Of a DNA stretch of 64,000 bases, positions 33,465 to 44,700 are shown piece by piece. Made by a program: the position numbers and the translations under genes. This stretch comes from Semisulcospira habei (lineage: Eukaryota > Mollusca > Gastropoda > Semisulcospiridae): assembly GCA_036245525.1 (NCBI GenBank), contig BTPG01000003.1, forward strand, positions 190,453,838 through 190,517,837, given 5' to 3'. The number at the start of each line of letters is the position of its first letter. Position 1 is the stretch's first letter. The notes beneath the pieces are model-generated. The model ran no database searches and was not told the DNA's origin. It worked only from the letters and a program-made list of their open reading frames with translations.

Positions 33465-34003
33465 GATCAGACAGGCGGCAGCAGGGCGTTAAGGCGGAGG
33501 GCCCCGAGGATGGACTCCTCACTGAGCTCCTCAAGCAGGCACCCACCGACACCTGCCGTCAGGACTGTGATGACCCACCACAAAGCATCAAGCAGCGATA
33601 CGCCATCGCCTAAATCGTCCACCCAGTCAGCAATATTATATTGCACGTGTGCGTTTCCAGAAGTTGCTTCGGATGAAAACTTTGGCAGCACTCGCATGAG
33701 GTCTGTAGGTCAGCAAACATCTACTCAAACAACTGAACAGTTGTCCAATCAGGAACCTGAAGGGAATCAGAAGGCACAACCGGTCAGTAACCCAACTTGT
33801 GCTTCATCAAATGTCACTTTGGTAGTGAGAAACGATTACTCCAACCCTCAAGCCAAACTCCCTTTGCCTTTCCCTGGAACACGCTGCGTCTCGCGCAAGA
33901 CCCGCAGCGGAACAGACCAGCCCTGCGACAAGCCTTGTGACAAAGTACACGTGATCGAGACAACAGAGACAACAGAAGAAGTCTTCACCAGGCCCAAACA
34001 CAG
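33465..34003 (+). CDS. large gene, exon 14: Ser/Thr/Gln-rich disordered segment
   Basis: The acceptor CCCTGACAG ends at 33464 and the donor ACAG|GTATCC follows 34003. It enters in phase 0 and leaves after two bases. The peptide is DQTGGSRALRRRAPRMDSSL, later QQTSTQTTEQLSNQEPEGNQ and a Cys-containing QPCDKPCDKVHVIE. Only this frame satisfies both neighbours. It has no recognised domain. Confidence 0.7.
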
Positions 34004-34028
34004 GTATCCGGACTCTCCTTCCTTAGGG

Positions 34029-34139
34029 CCCAGTACACCTCAGGTCATTGGGCCGATGTAGGGTGCAGTTTGCCCACGCACATTGTTGTGCGGGGCAACT
34101 GCATCACACGTCGGCCCGATGACCTTTGGCGTACTGGGA
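34029..34139. repeat. palindromic element, family D
   Basis: CCCAGTACACCTCAGGTCAT...ATGACCTTTGGCGTACTGGG bounds it. It starts 26 bp after the exon 14 donor. Confidence 0.8.
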
Positions 34140-34763
34140 GAGATGTTTCGTTACCCTTTTACATCACCCCTTTCACCGCTATTATATATCTGAAACCGGT
34201 TTAAAGTCAAATAACCTTTGAGCGAGGAAGGCAAATATAGATGGAGACAGCAAGGTTCATTGGGATCGAGTTATGCCTCTTGCGTTTATTCGGTGTATCC
34301 TGGCACAGGAATGTTTTTTTTTTTTTTTTTTTTTTTTCATACCTTTTCGAATTTGAGGACGCAATGCATTACGATGCCATCCGCCCCGGGTATACGTCAG
34401 TTGCCCCCTCCCCCCCTTTTCTGATGGGCGGGGTGTGGTTGTTGTTGTAGTTAGAAGTTGTGTTCCGAAATTTACTGCAGGTTTATGCAATAAAATTGCA
34501 TGACAAAGACTGTACTGCCTTCTTCATGTATATTCACGCAGTTGATCTCCTTCATGAATGTGTAATCAGTCGATGTTGCTCATCAATACGTGATCAGTTG
34601 ATATTCCCTTAAAGACATGTAATCAGTTGATATTCCCTTAGGAAAATGTGTAATCATCTAGACATTCCTTATGCATTTGTAATCCATCAATGTTCCTCAT
34701 AAAACATGTATAGAAAATGTATAATCCAGACATTCCTCATGAATATGTAATTGCAACACTCAG

Positions 34764-34896
34764 CCGCAGCGCCAATGATCTGGAGCTTGTAATGGCCAAA
34801 AACGAGGCAACTCGCGCCACCCAGGACCTGGAGCGCATGCGCCGCCTGCACCATAAAAAGTCGGAACTCTTGAGGAAGAAACTTCAGTCACTCAAG
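34764..34896 (+). CDS. large gene, exon 15: coiled-coil segment
   Basis: The acceptor CACTCAG ends at 34763 and the donor CAAG|GTAAGA follows 34896. One entering base completes a Ser codon. The peptide RSANDLELVMAKNEATRATQ continues DLERMRRLHHKKSELLRKKL with strong heptad character. It leaves in phase 0. Confidence 0.85.
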
Positions 34897-34919
34897 GTAA
34901 GACCCTTGTATGCAGAAAG

Positions 34920-35000
34920 TCCCGCGGCTCGACGTCGGCCTTCGTTGGCCCGCGCACGGCACAGCCGTGCGCGAGCCAACGAAGGCCGACGTTGTTCACG
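34920..35000. repeat. palindromic element, family D, perfect inner stem
   Basis: CGACGTCGGCCTTCGTTGGC and its exact complement enclose GCACGGCACAGCCGTGC. It starts 24 bp after the exon 15 donor. Confidence 0.85.
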
Positions 35001-35001
35001 G

Positions 35002-35283
35002 TGATTCAACGCTGTCACTGCCAATATCAAGTCTCTGGTACAAGTGGTAGCATGGCAAATGCACTGTCGCATAACCCCGTCAGCATGACTGGGGCTCCCG
35101 GACAAAAATATGGCCACCAAGAGGCATAGGTCCTCATGACCCCTCCGCAACTGCGGGGACTCGTGAGGATCTACGCCTCTTGCATTTGGGTGCTGATAGC
35201 CGTGTTCCCGGACACGAGCTATTACTACACTAGCCCTGTGCATATGTGTAAGCTGCAAGCTATAGTCATTGTACAAGTCTTAT
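35002..35283. repeat. family C element
   Basis: The core hairpin (35118-35182) uses AGAGGCATAGGTCCTCATGA and its complement. The left flank has the family CACTGCC motif. Its right end abuts a family B element. Confidence 0.65.
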
Positions 35284-35489
35284 AGTAACCCTTTTTACTC
35301 CAAGGCCGCATTTCCTGAGGTGTCCCTTAACGAGATGTGCCAGCTGCAAAAGATGGATCGACCGTGATAACTCAAGGGTAGCGCCAGATTAGCTTGGCGC
35401 CGGATGGCGCCAAGCTAATCTGGCACTACCTTTGAAATATCATGTTCGATCCATTTCCTGTTATAGTGCATCCGGGCTGAATGGGTTAA
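35284..35489. repeat. family B element
   Basis: It ends GGGCTGAATGGG-TTAA (35486-35489). The hairpin 35352-35454 pairs over about 50 bp around GGCGCC-GGAT-GGCGCC. The left end AGTAACCCTTTTTACTCC is eroded. Confidence 0.75.
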
Positions 35490-35634
35490 CAATGAAACTA
35501 AAATATGGAGGTGTTCCAGGAGTTTTGGAACACTTCACAGAGAGAAAAACAGAGAGATTGAATAAATGAATAATAAAAGATAATGTGTCCAGATTCCAAA
35601 TACATTGAAACACATGAACGATTGAATGTGCCAG

Positions 35635-35760
35635 ATACGATCGAAGCAAATGACGGCCAAGGTGCGGCAGGACTGCCTAAAGATTGTACGGGCAGAGCTG
35701 GAGGAGAGCGATGCGAAACTACTGGAGGAGAGGAAGTGTCGATCTCACCTACAGAACGCA
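35635..35760 (+). CDS. large gene, exon 16: coiled-coil segment
   Basis: The acceptor GTGCCAG ends at 35634 and the donor GCA|GTAAGG follows 35760. The 42 codons are in phase 0 at both ends. IRSKQMTAKVRQDCLKIVRA continues ELEESDAKLLEERKCRSHLQ, a helical Glu/Lys-rich sequence. Confidence 0.85.
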
Positions 35761-36107
35761 GTAAGGCCGACCACAGGCGATCGAACACGAATGTTTTGTT
35801 TCAGTTCTATAAGTCCAAGGCCGGAATTTAAACCCAGTTTGTACGAGACATGACCGGCAAGAACAAGCACGTTTCGCGTTGCGTCTTCTTCTACTGGTAA
35901 AAAGAAGGTGCAGCCCGAAATGTGATTGGTTTTCGGACCACACATCCTTCTGGTCACAAAAATCTGTTTACATGAAATATGGTTAGCAAGACATACAATT
36001 GCAGCATTACATTTTACACATTTACAGCATCAACCCACTACAGCCACAATAGTACTTGTTATAATGACATTCTGTGATTCTGCGTGTCACGTGGTGTGCG
36101 CGTGCAG

Positions 36108-36187
36108 GTGGCCTCACTTCAGAAGAAGCTCACGGCCATGGAAGAGGAGGTGTGGCAGGCGACGGTGGCTAAACGGACCATAGAAAC
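36108..36187 (+). CDS. large gene, exon 17: coiled-coil segment
   Basis: The acceptor CGTGCAG ends at 36107 and the donor AAAC|GTACGT follows 36187. The peptide VASLQKKLTAMEEEVWQATV continues AKRTIE. It enters in phase 0 and leaves in phase 2. Confidence 0.8.
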
Positions 36188-36197
36188 GTACGTCATG

Positions 36198-36266
36198 CCC
36201 AGTGTACAAAAGGTCCTCGGGCCGACGGCGGCCGCTGTTGGCCCGACCGGGGACCATTTGCTTCAC

Positions 36267-36301
<35 letters not shown>
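36198..36301. repeat. half family D palindrome followed by a T homopolymer
   Basis: CCCAGTGTACAAAAGGTCCT and GGCCGACGGCGGCCGCTGTT are one arm and the start of the stem. The other half is replaced by about 33 T at 36269-36301. It starts 11 bp after the exon 17 donor. Confidence 0.6.
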
Positions 36302-36303
<2 letters not shown>

Positions 36304-36390
36304 CGCTTTGTCCCTGGTGTCGACTCGCGAGGAGTTGTTCGTATTTCGTTGTTGTTCTTAACCATAACCTTGGGCCTAATACCCGTTGTT

Positions 36391-36530
36391 ACACTGGTTG
36401 TCTGCCTCGATTCGCCGTGGCATGTTAAATCAGGCCACACTGGTTGTCACAGTGGCCACACTGGTTGTCTTCCTCGATTTGCTGCAACAAATCGAGGGAG
36501 ACAACCGGTGTGGCCTGATGTAACATGCCA
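36391..36530. repeat. unclassified palindrome
   Basis: TGGTTGTCTTCCTCGATTTG pairs with CAAATCGAGGGAGACAACCG, and outer arms with GGCATGTTAAATCAGGCCAC pair with their complement. An internal duplication of CCACACTGGTTGTC is present. Confidence 0.6.
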
Positions 36531-36965
36531 CAATGATCCTGTGCAATTGTGACGTGGGGTTAATTACTTCAGAGTGGGCCAGATCAACCCCTGGCAATTT
36601 TATGTGAGGAGAATAACACGCCGAAACGACTCATGCCATTTCGACAACGGTTACACTGGTGTATATCGTTGTGAGCCGGGATTAGTCTGATGTAACAGTC
36701 ATTTTGTTTGCTGGACCCGATTACGTCATCAAAAAACCTGTATTAAGTAGGCGCTCTGTAAACTTCACAATTTAAAAACCACACAGGAGCCATAGGAATG
36801 ACTTCCGTAGGTTCTCCCAGCCCTTCATTAGACACAGTGTCATATTTTACCCAAGTTCTCCTAACACCCCTTATTTCCCGTTTAAAGAACATAGACCAAT
36901 ATAGATATAGATTCGTATTTGTAATTCTTTTATTGACAAAACATTCTCTCTTGTCTGCATCCGAC

Positions 36966-39110
36966 CCCCCTCCCCCTGGCTCACTGACGACACAGCTGAG
37001 GCCAAGCGCGAGCGCCGACAAGCAGAACGCCGCTGGCGCTCATCTGACCTCACCGTTTACAAACAGATCTTCCAGACAACTAGATCCAAAGTCTGCAGAA
37101 TGATCTCCGACTCCAAACGTAAACACCTTCAAAACAAAATCCTGAAATCCACTTCTTCCAAAACCCTCTACGCCACCATGAACTCACTCCTAGGCATTTC
37201 TAAAGATTCACCTCTCCCCAACACATACAGCAAAGAAGAACTCCCGTCCGCTTTTTCCACCTATTTTCCCGACAAAATCCAAACTCTGCGCAACACACTC
37301 GACACTCTTCCTTCTCCGCCTTGCCCTCCCGACACCCCCTTTTCCGGCACCCCCCTCTCGTCCTTCCAGGCCGTCTCTCAGGATGAAGTCCTCAAGACCA
37401 TAAAGTCCATGTCTCTCAAAACCTGCGAACTAGACCCTCTCCCAGCTTCTCTCTACCGGGACGGCCTTCCAAAACTTCTGCCATTCATTACCGACATCAT
37501 GAACACATCTCTAGAGAACGGTTCCGTCCATGACATCTTCAAGTCCGCCATCGTCCGTCCTCTCCTCAAAAAACACAACCTCGACCCAAACGAACTCAAA
37601 AACTATCGCCCAGTCTCCAATCTATCTTTCCTGTCCAAGCTTCTTGAGAAGGTCGTCTCAACCAGCTCAACCTCCATCTCGCCGACAACAACCTCCTCAG
37701 TCCCTTCCAGTCTGCCTATCGCAAACATCACAGCACTGAAATAGCCCTTCTACATATCTTAAACGAGCTGCTTCTCTCCACCGACTCGGGCAACATCTCC
37801 CTTCTTACGCTACTCGACCTCTGTGCCGCCTTCCACACTACAGACCACTCTATCCTCCTCCACCGCCTTCACCGTTCCTTTGGCATCACTGACTCTGCTC
37901 ACTCCTGGTTTCTCTCCTACCTCTCCGACAGACAGCAGTCCGTCACCATCTACGGCGTCTCCTCCAACCCAGTCACGCTCTCCTGCGGAGTTCCACAGGG
38001 GTCCGTCCTGGGCCCGGTCCTTTTCACACTCTACACCTCTCCCCTGTCCAACATCATCCAGTCTCACCACATACACCACCACCTCTACGCTGACGACTCA
38101 CAACTACTAGACAAAGACAAACTCGACAACACTCAGTCACTACTGACTCGCACGGCTGACTGCTACGAAGACGTGAAAAACTGGATGACAGCAAACAAGC
38201 TTAAACTGAATGACGACAAAACGGAAGCCATGCCGGTAGGCACTCGCCAGAAACTTTCCCAGTTCCCTCCCTCCCTCCACCTTCAACTCGACAGCACCCC
38301 CATCTCCCTCTCTGACTCGGCCAAAAACCTCGGCGTTATCCTCGATTCCTCTCTTTCCATGACCAGCTTTGTTTCCGCCACGGCCCAGGCATGCTACTTC
38401 CACCTCCGCCGCATCGGTCAGATCAGAAAATACCTCACTACCGAAGCTGCGACCAAACTTGCTGTCTCTCTCATCCTATCTCGCATCGACTACTGCAACT
38501 CTCTCCTTTCCGGCCTCCCTCACTCCACCACTTTCACTCTCCAACGCGTCCAGAACAATGCTGCCCGCCTCGTCCTCAGAAAGAAAAAATCCGACCACAT
38601 AACTCCCCTGCTCAAACTCCTTCACTGGCTTCCCATCCCCCAACGCATCCAATACAAGATTCTGTCTCTCTGCTACAAATCCCTGAACAACTGCGCTCCC
38701 GCTTATCTCTCAAACTTACTTCACCCCTACACTCCTCCCCGCTCCCTCCGCTCCGCCTCCGACCCTCTCCGCCTCCACATCCCCCGCACTAAACTCAGCA
38801 CTTTCGGCCCCCGCTCCTTCTCAGTATACGGTCCATCCATCTGGAACACTCTCCCACTCTCTCTCCGTCAGAAACACTCTCTCTCCTCCTTCCAGTCCGC
38901 CCTAAAAACTCACCTCTTTCAACAGTTCTAGCACTATACCACCACACTCCCCACCCTAAGCAGACTGTCGTAATGTTTTCACTATTTGTGGTTCGTGAGT
39001 CGTTGTCTAAAGCGTGCGATTGCGTGCGCGAGTTGTGAGTGCGCGCTTAGAGTTATAATTATTATAAGATAAGCGCATTATAAATACCGTAATTATTATT
39101 ATTATTATAA
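36966..39110 (+). mobile_element. L2-clade LINE, 5'-truncated, nearly intact reverse transcriptase
   Basis: It begins inside the linker region (AEAKRERRQAERRWRSSD). The reverse transcriptase has LKNYRPVSNLSFLSKLLEKV, FQSAYRKHHSTE, LDLCAAFHTTDHSIL, GVPQGSVLGPVLF and LYADD (about 38090). It ends in the L2-type C-terminal region (WLPIPQRIQYKILSL, FGPRSFSVYGPSIWN, THLFQQF, TAG at about 38931). One frameshift near 37655 is the only clear break. The 3' end has the GATAAGCGCATTATAAATAC stem and an ATT-rich tail. It lies in intron 17. Confidence 0.9.
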
Positions 39111-39411
39111 ACCACGTGCTTGTTTCAAGGGTGACAAACAGCAACGAATTTGGCAAGGCCAGCCATTTTTGTTCCAAACAATCAAATTGAGATTGGCCTA
39201 GGATCGCGAGTTTTGATTATACGCCGTCCCAAGAAAGGCAGCCTCATTCCAAAGCGTGTGTTTTTTTTAAAATCTTTTACGGTCATTAGCACCGCAAACG
39301 GATATGTAACTCATAAATAAGCCTTCGGGACATGCCCAGCTCTTACAATACACAGTATTCAACATTCTCTGAAGGTGAAGATGCAGTGTTTCAGTGTTTG
39401 CGTATGTGCAG

Positions 39412-39496
39412 GCAATGGGAGAAGGACAGGGCAGATTTGGAGGTGCGGATGAACAGAATGGACGCAGAAGCATCTGCTGCCTTTAGAGAGAAAGAG
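39412..39496 (+). CDS. large gene, exon 18: coiled-coil segment
   Basis: The acceptor TATGTGCAG ends at 39411 and the donor GAG|GTACGA follows 39496. One base completes a Thr codon. QWEKDRADLEVRMNRMDAEA continues SAAFREKE. It leaves in phase 0, which fits both exon 19 and exon 21. Confidence 0.85.
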
Positions 39497-39596
39497 GTAC
39501 GACTAAGTTTGTGCACACAATTTGCCAGTTCAGTTCAGGCATAATGCCGCATGACACAAAAGAAGGAATGAAGTTTGTTCTAAACATCAGTGACAT

Positions 39597-39667
39597 GAGT
39601 GAGCTTAATCCTCCGCCAGCCACTAAGCAAGTGGCTGGCGCAGGACTAAGCTCACACTTGCAACTGA
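39597..39667. repeat. palindromic element, family F
   Basis: GAGTGAGCTTAATCCTCCGC and complement enclose CAGCCACTAAGCAAGTGGCTG. Confidence 0.75.
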
Positions 39668-40025
39668 TCCCTGTTCTCATGAGGCTTTCTTTCTACCAGA
39701 ATGACCTTTGGGCGCACGTTTCAACCCTTGCTAAAGCAATGTATTCACCGCATTTCATTCTCGACTTGCATGCGAATTTGAATTGTAATATCAATGTTTT
39801 TTCCAGGCCACACAAATGCTTCAAACATATTATGGAGGCAGGACGGGTCATGTATAATTTTCAGTTGGTTTACTTTCACATTTCTATCTATAAACACAGC
39901 ATTACAATGGTGAGGAAATCAGTGGTGTGCTCAAAACCAGGAAAATGACGGCTAAACAGCATGCAAATGTTTTTATTCATACCTCCGTCAAAGGTAAGTT
40001 GCAGCCAATTTTATCATTAAAAATG

Positions 40026-40100
40026 TCATAGTAATCTGAGTGTCACTATCAGTTACTGACAGTAATTGATAATGACACTCGTATTACTATAAAACTGACA
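40026..40100. repeat. unclassified palindrome
   Basis: CATAGTAATCTGAGTGTCAC and GTGACACTCGTATTACTAT-like arms surround TCAGTTACTGACAGTAATTGA. It ends 75 bp before exon 19. Confidence 0.65.
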
Positions 40101-40175
40101 TAACACATCTGGAAATGGTATCAACAGACGCCCGATAAGAACCCAGAGAGGTTGACGTCACGATAGGTGTATCAG

Positions 40176-40347
40176 AGGCAGTACCATCAGCCTGGAGGGA
40201 AGATGCCAGTTGTTCGACGTGTCATCTGTAGAACAAACTGGTACTATGGACAACAACAGGACGAGGACGAGAAAGATGCAGCAAAGCACGGGCTACTCAA
40301 GAACGGGTCGGACGAAGAGACAGAGTGGCCACACAGTAACGGGTCAG
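40176..40347 (+). CDS. large gene, exon 19 (short form)
   Basis: The acceptor GTATCAG ends at 40175 and the donor TCAG|GTGAGG follows 40347. It enters in phase 0 and leaves after one base. The peptide RQYHQPGGKMPVVRRVICRT is followed by an acidic, Gln-rich stretch ending PHSNGS. The two bases at the start of exon 20 complete a Gly codon, giving NGS-G-GTEIERSW. Confidence 0.75.
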
Positions 40348-41147
40348 GTGAGGAGACAGAGCACGTCGTAACAATCACATTTCAAGACACTAACCAGCGG
40401 AAGACACAGCAACAGGAGGTGGACCAGCAGCAAGGGAGCAATACTACCCCGGTTGAACAAGGCAAACGGCCTGAGAAACCTGTGGAAATTGAGGAAACAT
40501 CGGATTATGACACAGACGTCCAAATGCGCCAGGATCTCGACAACTGCATACAAAAGCCCAGGGAAGACACCGCGACATTGCAGAGCCAAGTACAAATCCA
40601 GGAACCCAAGATAAGAAAGAGTGAACAAGATCAAATTCAACACCAACAAGAACAGCTAGGCGCGACAAGGTGGTCGGAAGAAAAGATCCAGAAAGAAAGG
40701 ACAAGAGAGTGTGAACAAGATAAAAGCCAAAAGCACAAGCAGCAACCGAATACCACAAAGTTTCTTCAAGAAGAATCCAGTGACCGTGACTGCAACAGAA
40801 AAGAATTTGAACGAACTCGAGAACAACAGCAACCCAAAGCTACACCGGACCAACCCACGCATCAGCTTTGGCAAGCCGAGGAAACGTCAGAGTCCGAGCA
40901 AGACGAAATCTTGCCCTTCTGTGACCAAGAACAGCAAAAGTACCAGCATAGTCACAGCAAGGAAACGCAATTCAATAAAGAGCAAAGACAGGAAAGCATG
41001 AAAACAAGGCAAGACCGAACAAAAGAAACCGGGCAATTCTACCATCGTCAGCAGCCCATTAAAAAGCTGACTTTCCAGAGAACTGATGACACAAGCTGCC
41101 TTAATTATCAAGTGAAAGAGTGTTCCTGCGCATGTTGGACTTTGTGA
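40348..41147 (+). CDS. large gene, exon 19 extension: Gln/Glu-rich alternative end
   Basis: Beyond the donor at 40347 the frame stays open for 266 codons to TGA at 41145-41147. The sequence is dominated by Gln, Glu and Lys (RQDLDNCIQKPREDTATLQS, HQQEQLGATRWSEEKIQKER), like the early part of exon 20. This is either a coding alternative terminal segment or a once-coding segment now spliced out. Confidence 0.55.
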
Positions 41148-41218
41148 CATGTCCCTCTCATTTTAGACGTGTATGCTGTACATCTACTGACAGTTCTTGA
41201 GATATGAATCGACATGAC

Positions 41219-41449
41219 GATTAGCTCCTTGCCTGGGCAAGGCGAACGCTACCCCGCTGCACGAAACATGAACCCTCATGAGCCACCGCAGTCGCGGGGG
41301 CTCAAAAAGATTTATGTTTCTTGTTAGTCCTGTGTTCTTAACGCCTATTTTTGGTCCTATTTTCTTTTCTTTTTTTCATACGCGAATGTCGTTCACTGAC
41401 CAATTGTTTCAAAAGCACAATTTCTGATCACCAACAACAAAGGGGTTAA
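41219..41449. repeat. family C element
   Basis: The core hairpin 41262-41325 has ACATGAACCCTCATGAGCC and its complement. The right border AAAGGGG-TTAA ends at 41449. The left end GATTAGCTCCTTGCC is an eroded form of TTAACTCCTTCACTGCC. Confidence 0.65.
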
Positions 41450-41540
41450 AGGGTGCTTACAGATTTGCTTGGCGCGTTTCGGAAGGCTCTAAGCTAATCT
41501 GACACTTCCCGTGAACTGGCTTGGTGGATCCACGTCTTGC
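41446..41540. repeat. degenerate family B element
   Basis: GATTTGCTTGGCGCG and CTAAGCTAATCTGACACTTCC are recognisable. It starts at the TTAA that ends the preceding family C element. Confidence 0.5.
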
Positions 41541-41723
41541 TGTGAGCTGTAACGGCTAGATAATCATACCAAGAATATTTTTAGAGTACATGGCACCAGT
41601 TCGTATCAGTAAAGCTCACCAGTCAGGACGATGTAAGTATTACGGTCGATCCATCTCCCGCAAGTTGAGCTGGGAGTGGATCTACCAGCAGGCAGATTAG
41701 AAATTGTCGCTTTATCTCCTCAG

Positions 41724-44700
41724 GTGGTACAGAAATCGAAAGAAGTTGGCGTGACCCAATCCCTTCACACAGGGACGCGGAGTGTACACCAGGCCCTACC
41801 TTCGTCAGTTTCAACCCAGAGTCGTCGCAGTACGAACGAACCCGGAACGGCAGAACCGCATCCAACGAACGCAAAATGCACGAGAAGCAACATGTCACAG
41901 AAGAAAGGTTTTCGTGGAACCCAAAGCGAGAGGCTAGTTCGTTAGAGTCAGGCCTGGAACAGGACCTCCTTTGTAAACGCAAAGAGCACGAGAAGCGAAA
42001 TGGCACAGACAAAAAGCTTACTTTGTACCCAAACCGAGAATCTAGTTCATCAGAGTCCGACATGGAACAGCACCTTTTTAAAGATTGGACACAATGGGCT
42101 AGGCCAAAGCAAAACGAAAGCAGACAGTGTCACTACGATCAGGAAAACGAAGTAATAAAGATCGTGTGTGAACAAACTCATTCCAAGCAAGAAAATGGTG
42201 GCGAGTTTGTGCCAGATCTTAACCTGCGTGTTCATGCCGTCACCGGCACTGTTTACGGTACCTGTGGCTGCATACAAAAGGGGTTTACAAGGGAACCCAA
42301 TATCACTCAATATAAACAGGCTCAGAGCCGAACAGCCAAATACAGAGCAAGTAAGCGCGTCCAGGACGCAAAACGTTATGAACCCCTCCAGAACCAAGCC
42401 TGCCGGGACAAAGAAGCTCAGCGATTCAAGAAGCAGCAGGATAGTGACAAAACCTGGAGCGAGAAACCCCGCAAGAGTTTATGTGAAGAAAGCCGTAACT
42501 GTCAGCGTGATAACACAGTATCAGAGCAAGACAAGAACTTGCAATTTAAGAGCACATCAAGCGACCACGATCAAAAGTCACGAGATACTGGCGCAAATTC
42601 AAGACAACAACGAAACTCACAAACTGAAGAAAAATACGAGAAGAGAAATCATAAAGAGCAAGACAATGTTGTTGAAAAGAAGAGCAAGCAGAATTGCGAA
42701 ACAATGCAAGACCAGAAGCAGAAATGGGATGTTACAGATTGTGAGCAGGACCAATGCCGGCCGGCCTACGTTGCCGAGTGTATGCAAGATCACAAGCGAA
42801 AAACAAGCGAAACAAAATGTGAGGGACAAGGCCGGAGTACAGAGACAGCAGAATGCGCGCAGGACCAGATCAGGGAAAGAACCAAATCTAAACGTAAGAA
42901 CGGTCAAGACCAGAACAACCCAGAGCAGAGCTTTAAGAAAAGAGAGCACGAGCAAGGCCACGGCAGCAAAACTGAGAGAGCCGAGTGCTTGCCGGATACC
43001 AGTAAAAAACCCGTGCCAAAACAAAGGCATTGTCGCCAAGACAGTGATAGACCCCCCCGTGCGCGCAACATCATTAGGCCAGTGTCGGCCACGGTTGACT
43101 CGTGCACAGCCGTGCACTGGCTAAACACGGCCGACGTTGGTCTGGTAACCCTAGATTACTGCATGACTGATTATGCAAGTTGGCATGACCGACAAACTAA
43201 CGAAAAAGAACAAAATGGAGAAACGCAAATGCAGAGCACGGGACACAGCCATGTAAGGTTCCAGGAAAAAGTTAACCAATATGAAGACAAACATGCAGAC
43301 AAAACCACCGAGTGTGCGTGCCAGGAATGCCAAGGTAATAACGGACACAGCGTTGACATGGAGGGAACTGAAATCGATGAGCTCACGCATCATCTTCTTG
43401 GGCTTAGAAATGACCGGCAACATTCGTGGGGACGGCCGCATGCCCCAGATAATACAGCTCACAAATTCACACAAGAACGGCCTTGGACTCCGAACGCAAC
43501 CTCTGGACACTTCGAAGATTGGCAACCATATCCTGAGGTGCCATTGAACAGAAGCAAAAGATTTCTGATCTCGTATAGACAGAAGGAAAAATCAAAACAG
43601 CGAAGACAAGAATGCTGGAGCGGTCTTGCCAAGACTAGCACACGGTCTATGGAAGACACAGCAGAAACATCGGAGTGCCCAACTGTACCTGAGGCGCATA
43701 TTCACGCAGGATGGGACACGCTCATAACAAGTACAGAATGGGACACACCCAGAAGAAGTACACAACGGGACAAACTAGACACAAGTAAAAAATGGGGTCC
43801 ACCAAACGCAAGCAAAGAATGGGATACACCAGACACAAGTGAAACAAGCACAGAAGAGGACAGACCACACACTAGCACAGAACGAGGCACACCCAGCGCC
43901 AACACAAAATGCATCACACAGAGAACAGGTATCGAACGGGACACACCAAGAATAAGCAAAGAACGGGACACACCAAGAATAAACAAAGAACGGGACACAC
44001 CAAGAATATGCAAAAAACGGGACATGCCTGAAATGAGCCCAGACTTTCAAACGCGTAGAACACATATGGAACTGGACATTCGTGAAACAAGCAAGACACT
44101 AAACACAAACATAACACGCACAGAACTTGACACTCCCGAAGAATATATAATGTCTTATACGCCCAGAGTACGTGCAGTCATGCTAAGAGCATGCACAGAC
44201 TCTTACAAATCTACACCAAGCAGAAAATCAAAGTCACCTAGAGCTGGTGCAGACCTTAACCCGTGCGTGCATGCAACCACACATACTGCAAACAGTACCG
44301 GTGACTGCATGTTCAGTGGGACTGACACACTTGAAACAAGTACAGATTTAGGCACACCCAAAGCCATTGTAAAATCGAACATCCCAGGTACAAGAACAAA
44401 ATTTAACACACCTGGAACATTAAAAGGGCCATACTCACCTGAAATAATCACAGAGTCTAGCACACGAGATACAGGCATAAAATCAAACACACATGAAACA
44501 AGCACTAATTTATACCGACTTGGATCAAACATAGAGATGTACGTACTAGATGCCAGCACAGACTCGTTCACACTTCAAACAAGCACGGAGTCGTACGCAC
44601 CTCAAACAAATACAGACTCGTACACACCTGAAGTAAGCACAGATTTGTACACACCTGGAACAAGCATTCACTCAGACATCCCAGATGCATGCACACAATC

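Noticed and set aside
33465..33606. Alternative helical frame (LLTELLKQAPTDTC) through exon 14
   Set aside because: It needs an entry phase that exon 13 does not provide and hits a stop before the donor. The Ser/Thr-rich frame satisfies both neighbours.
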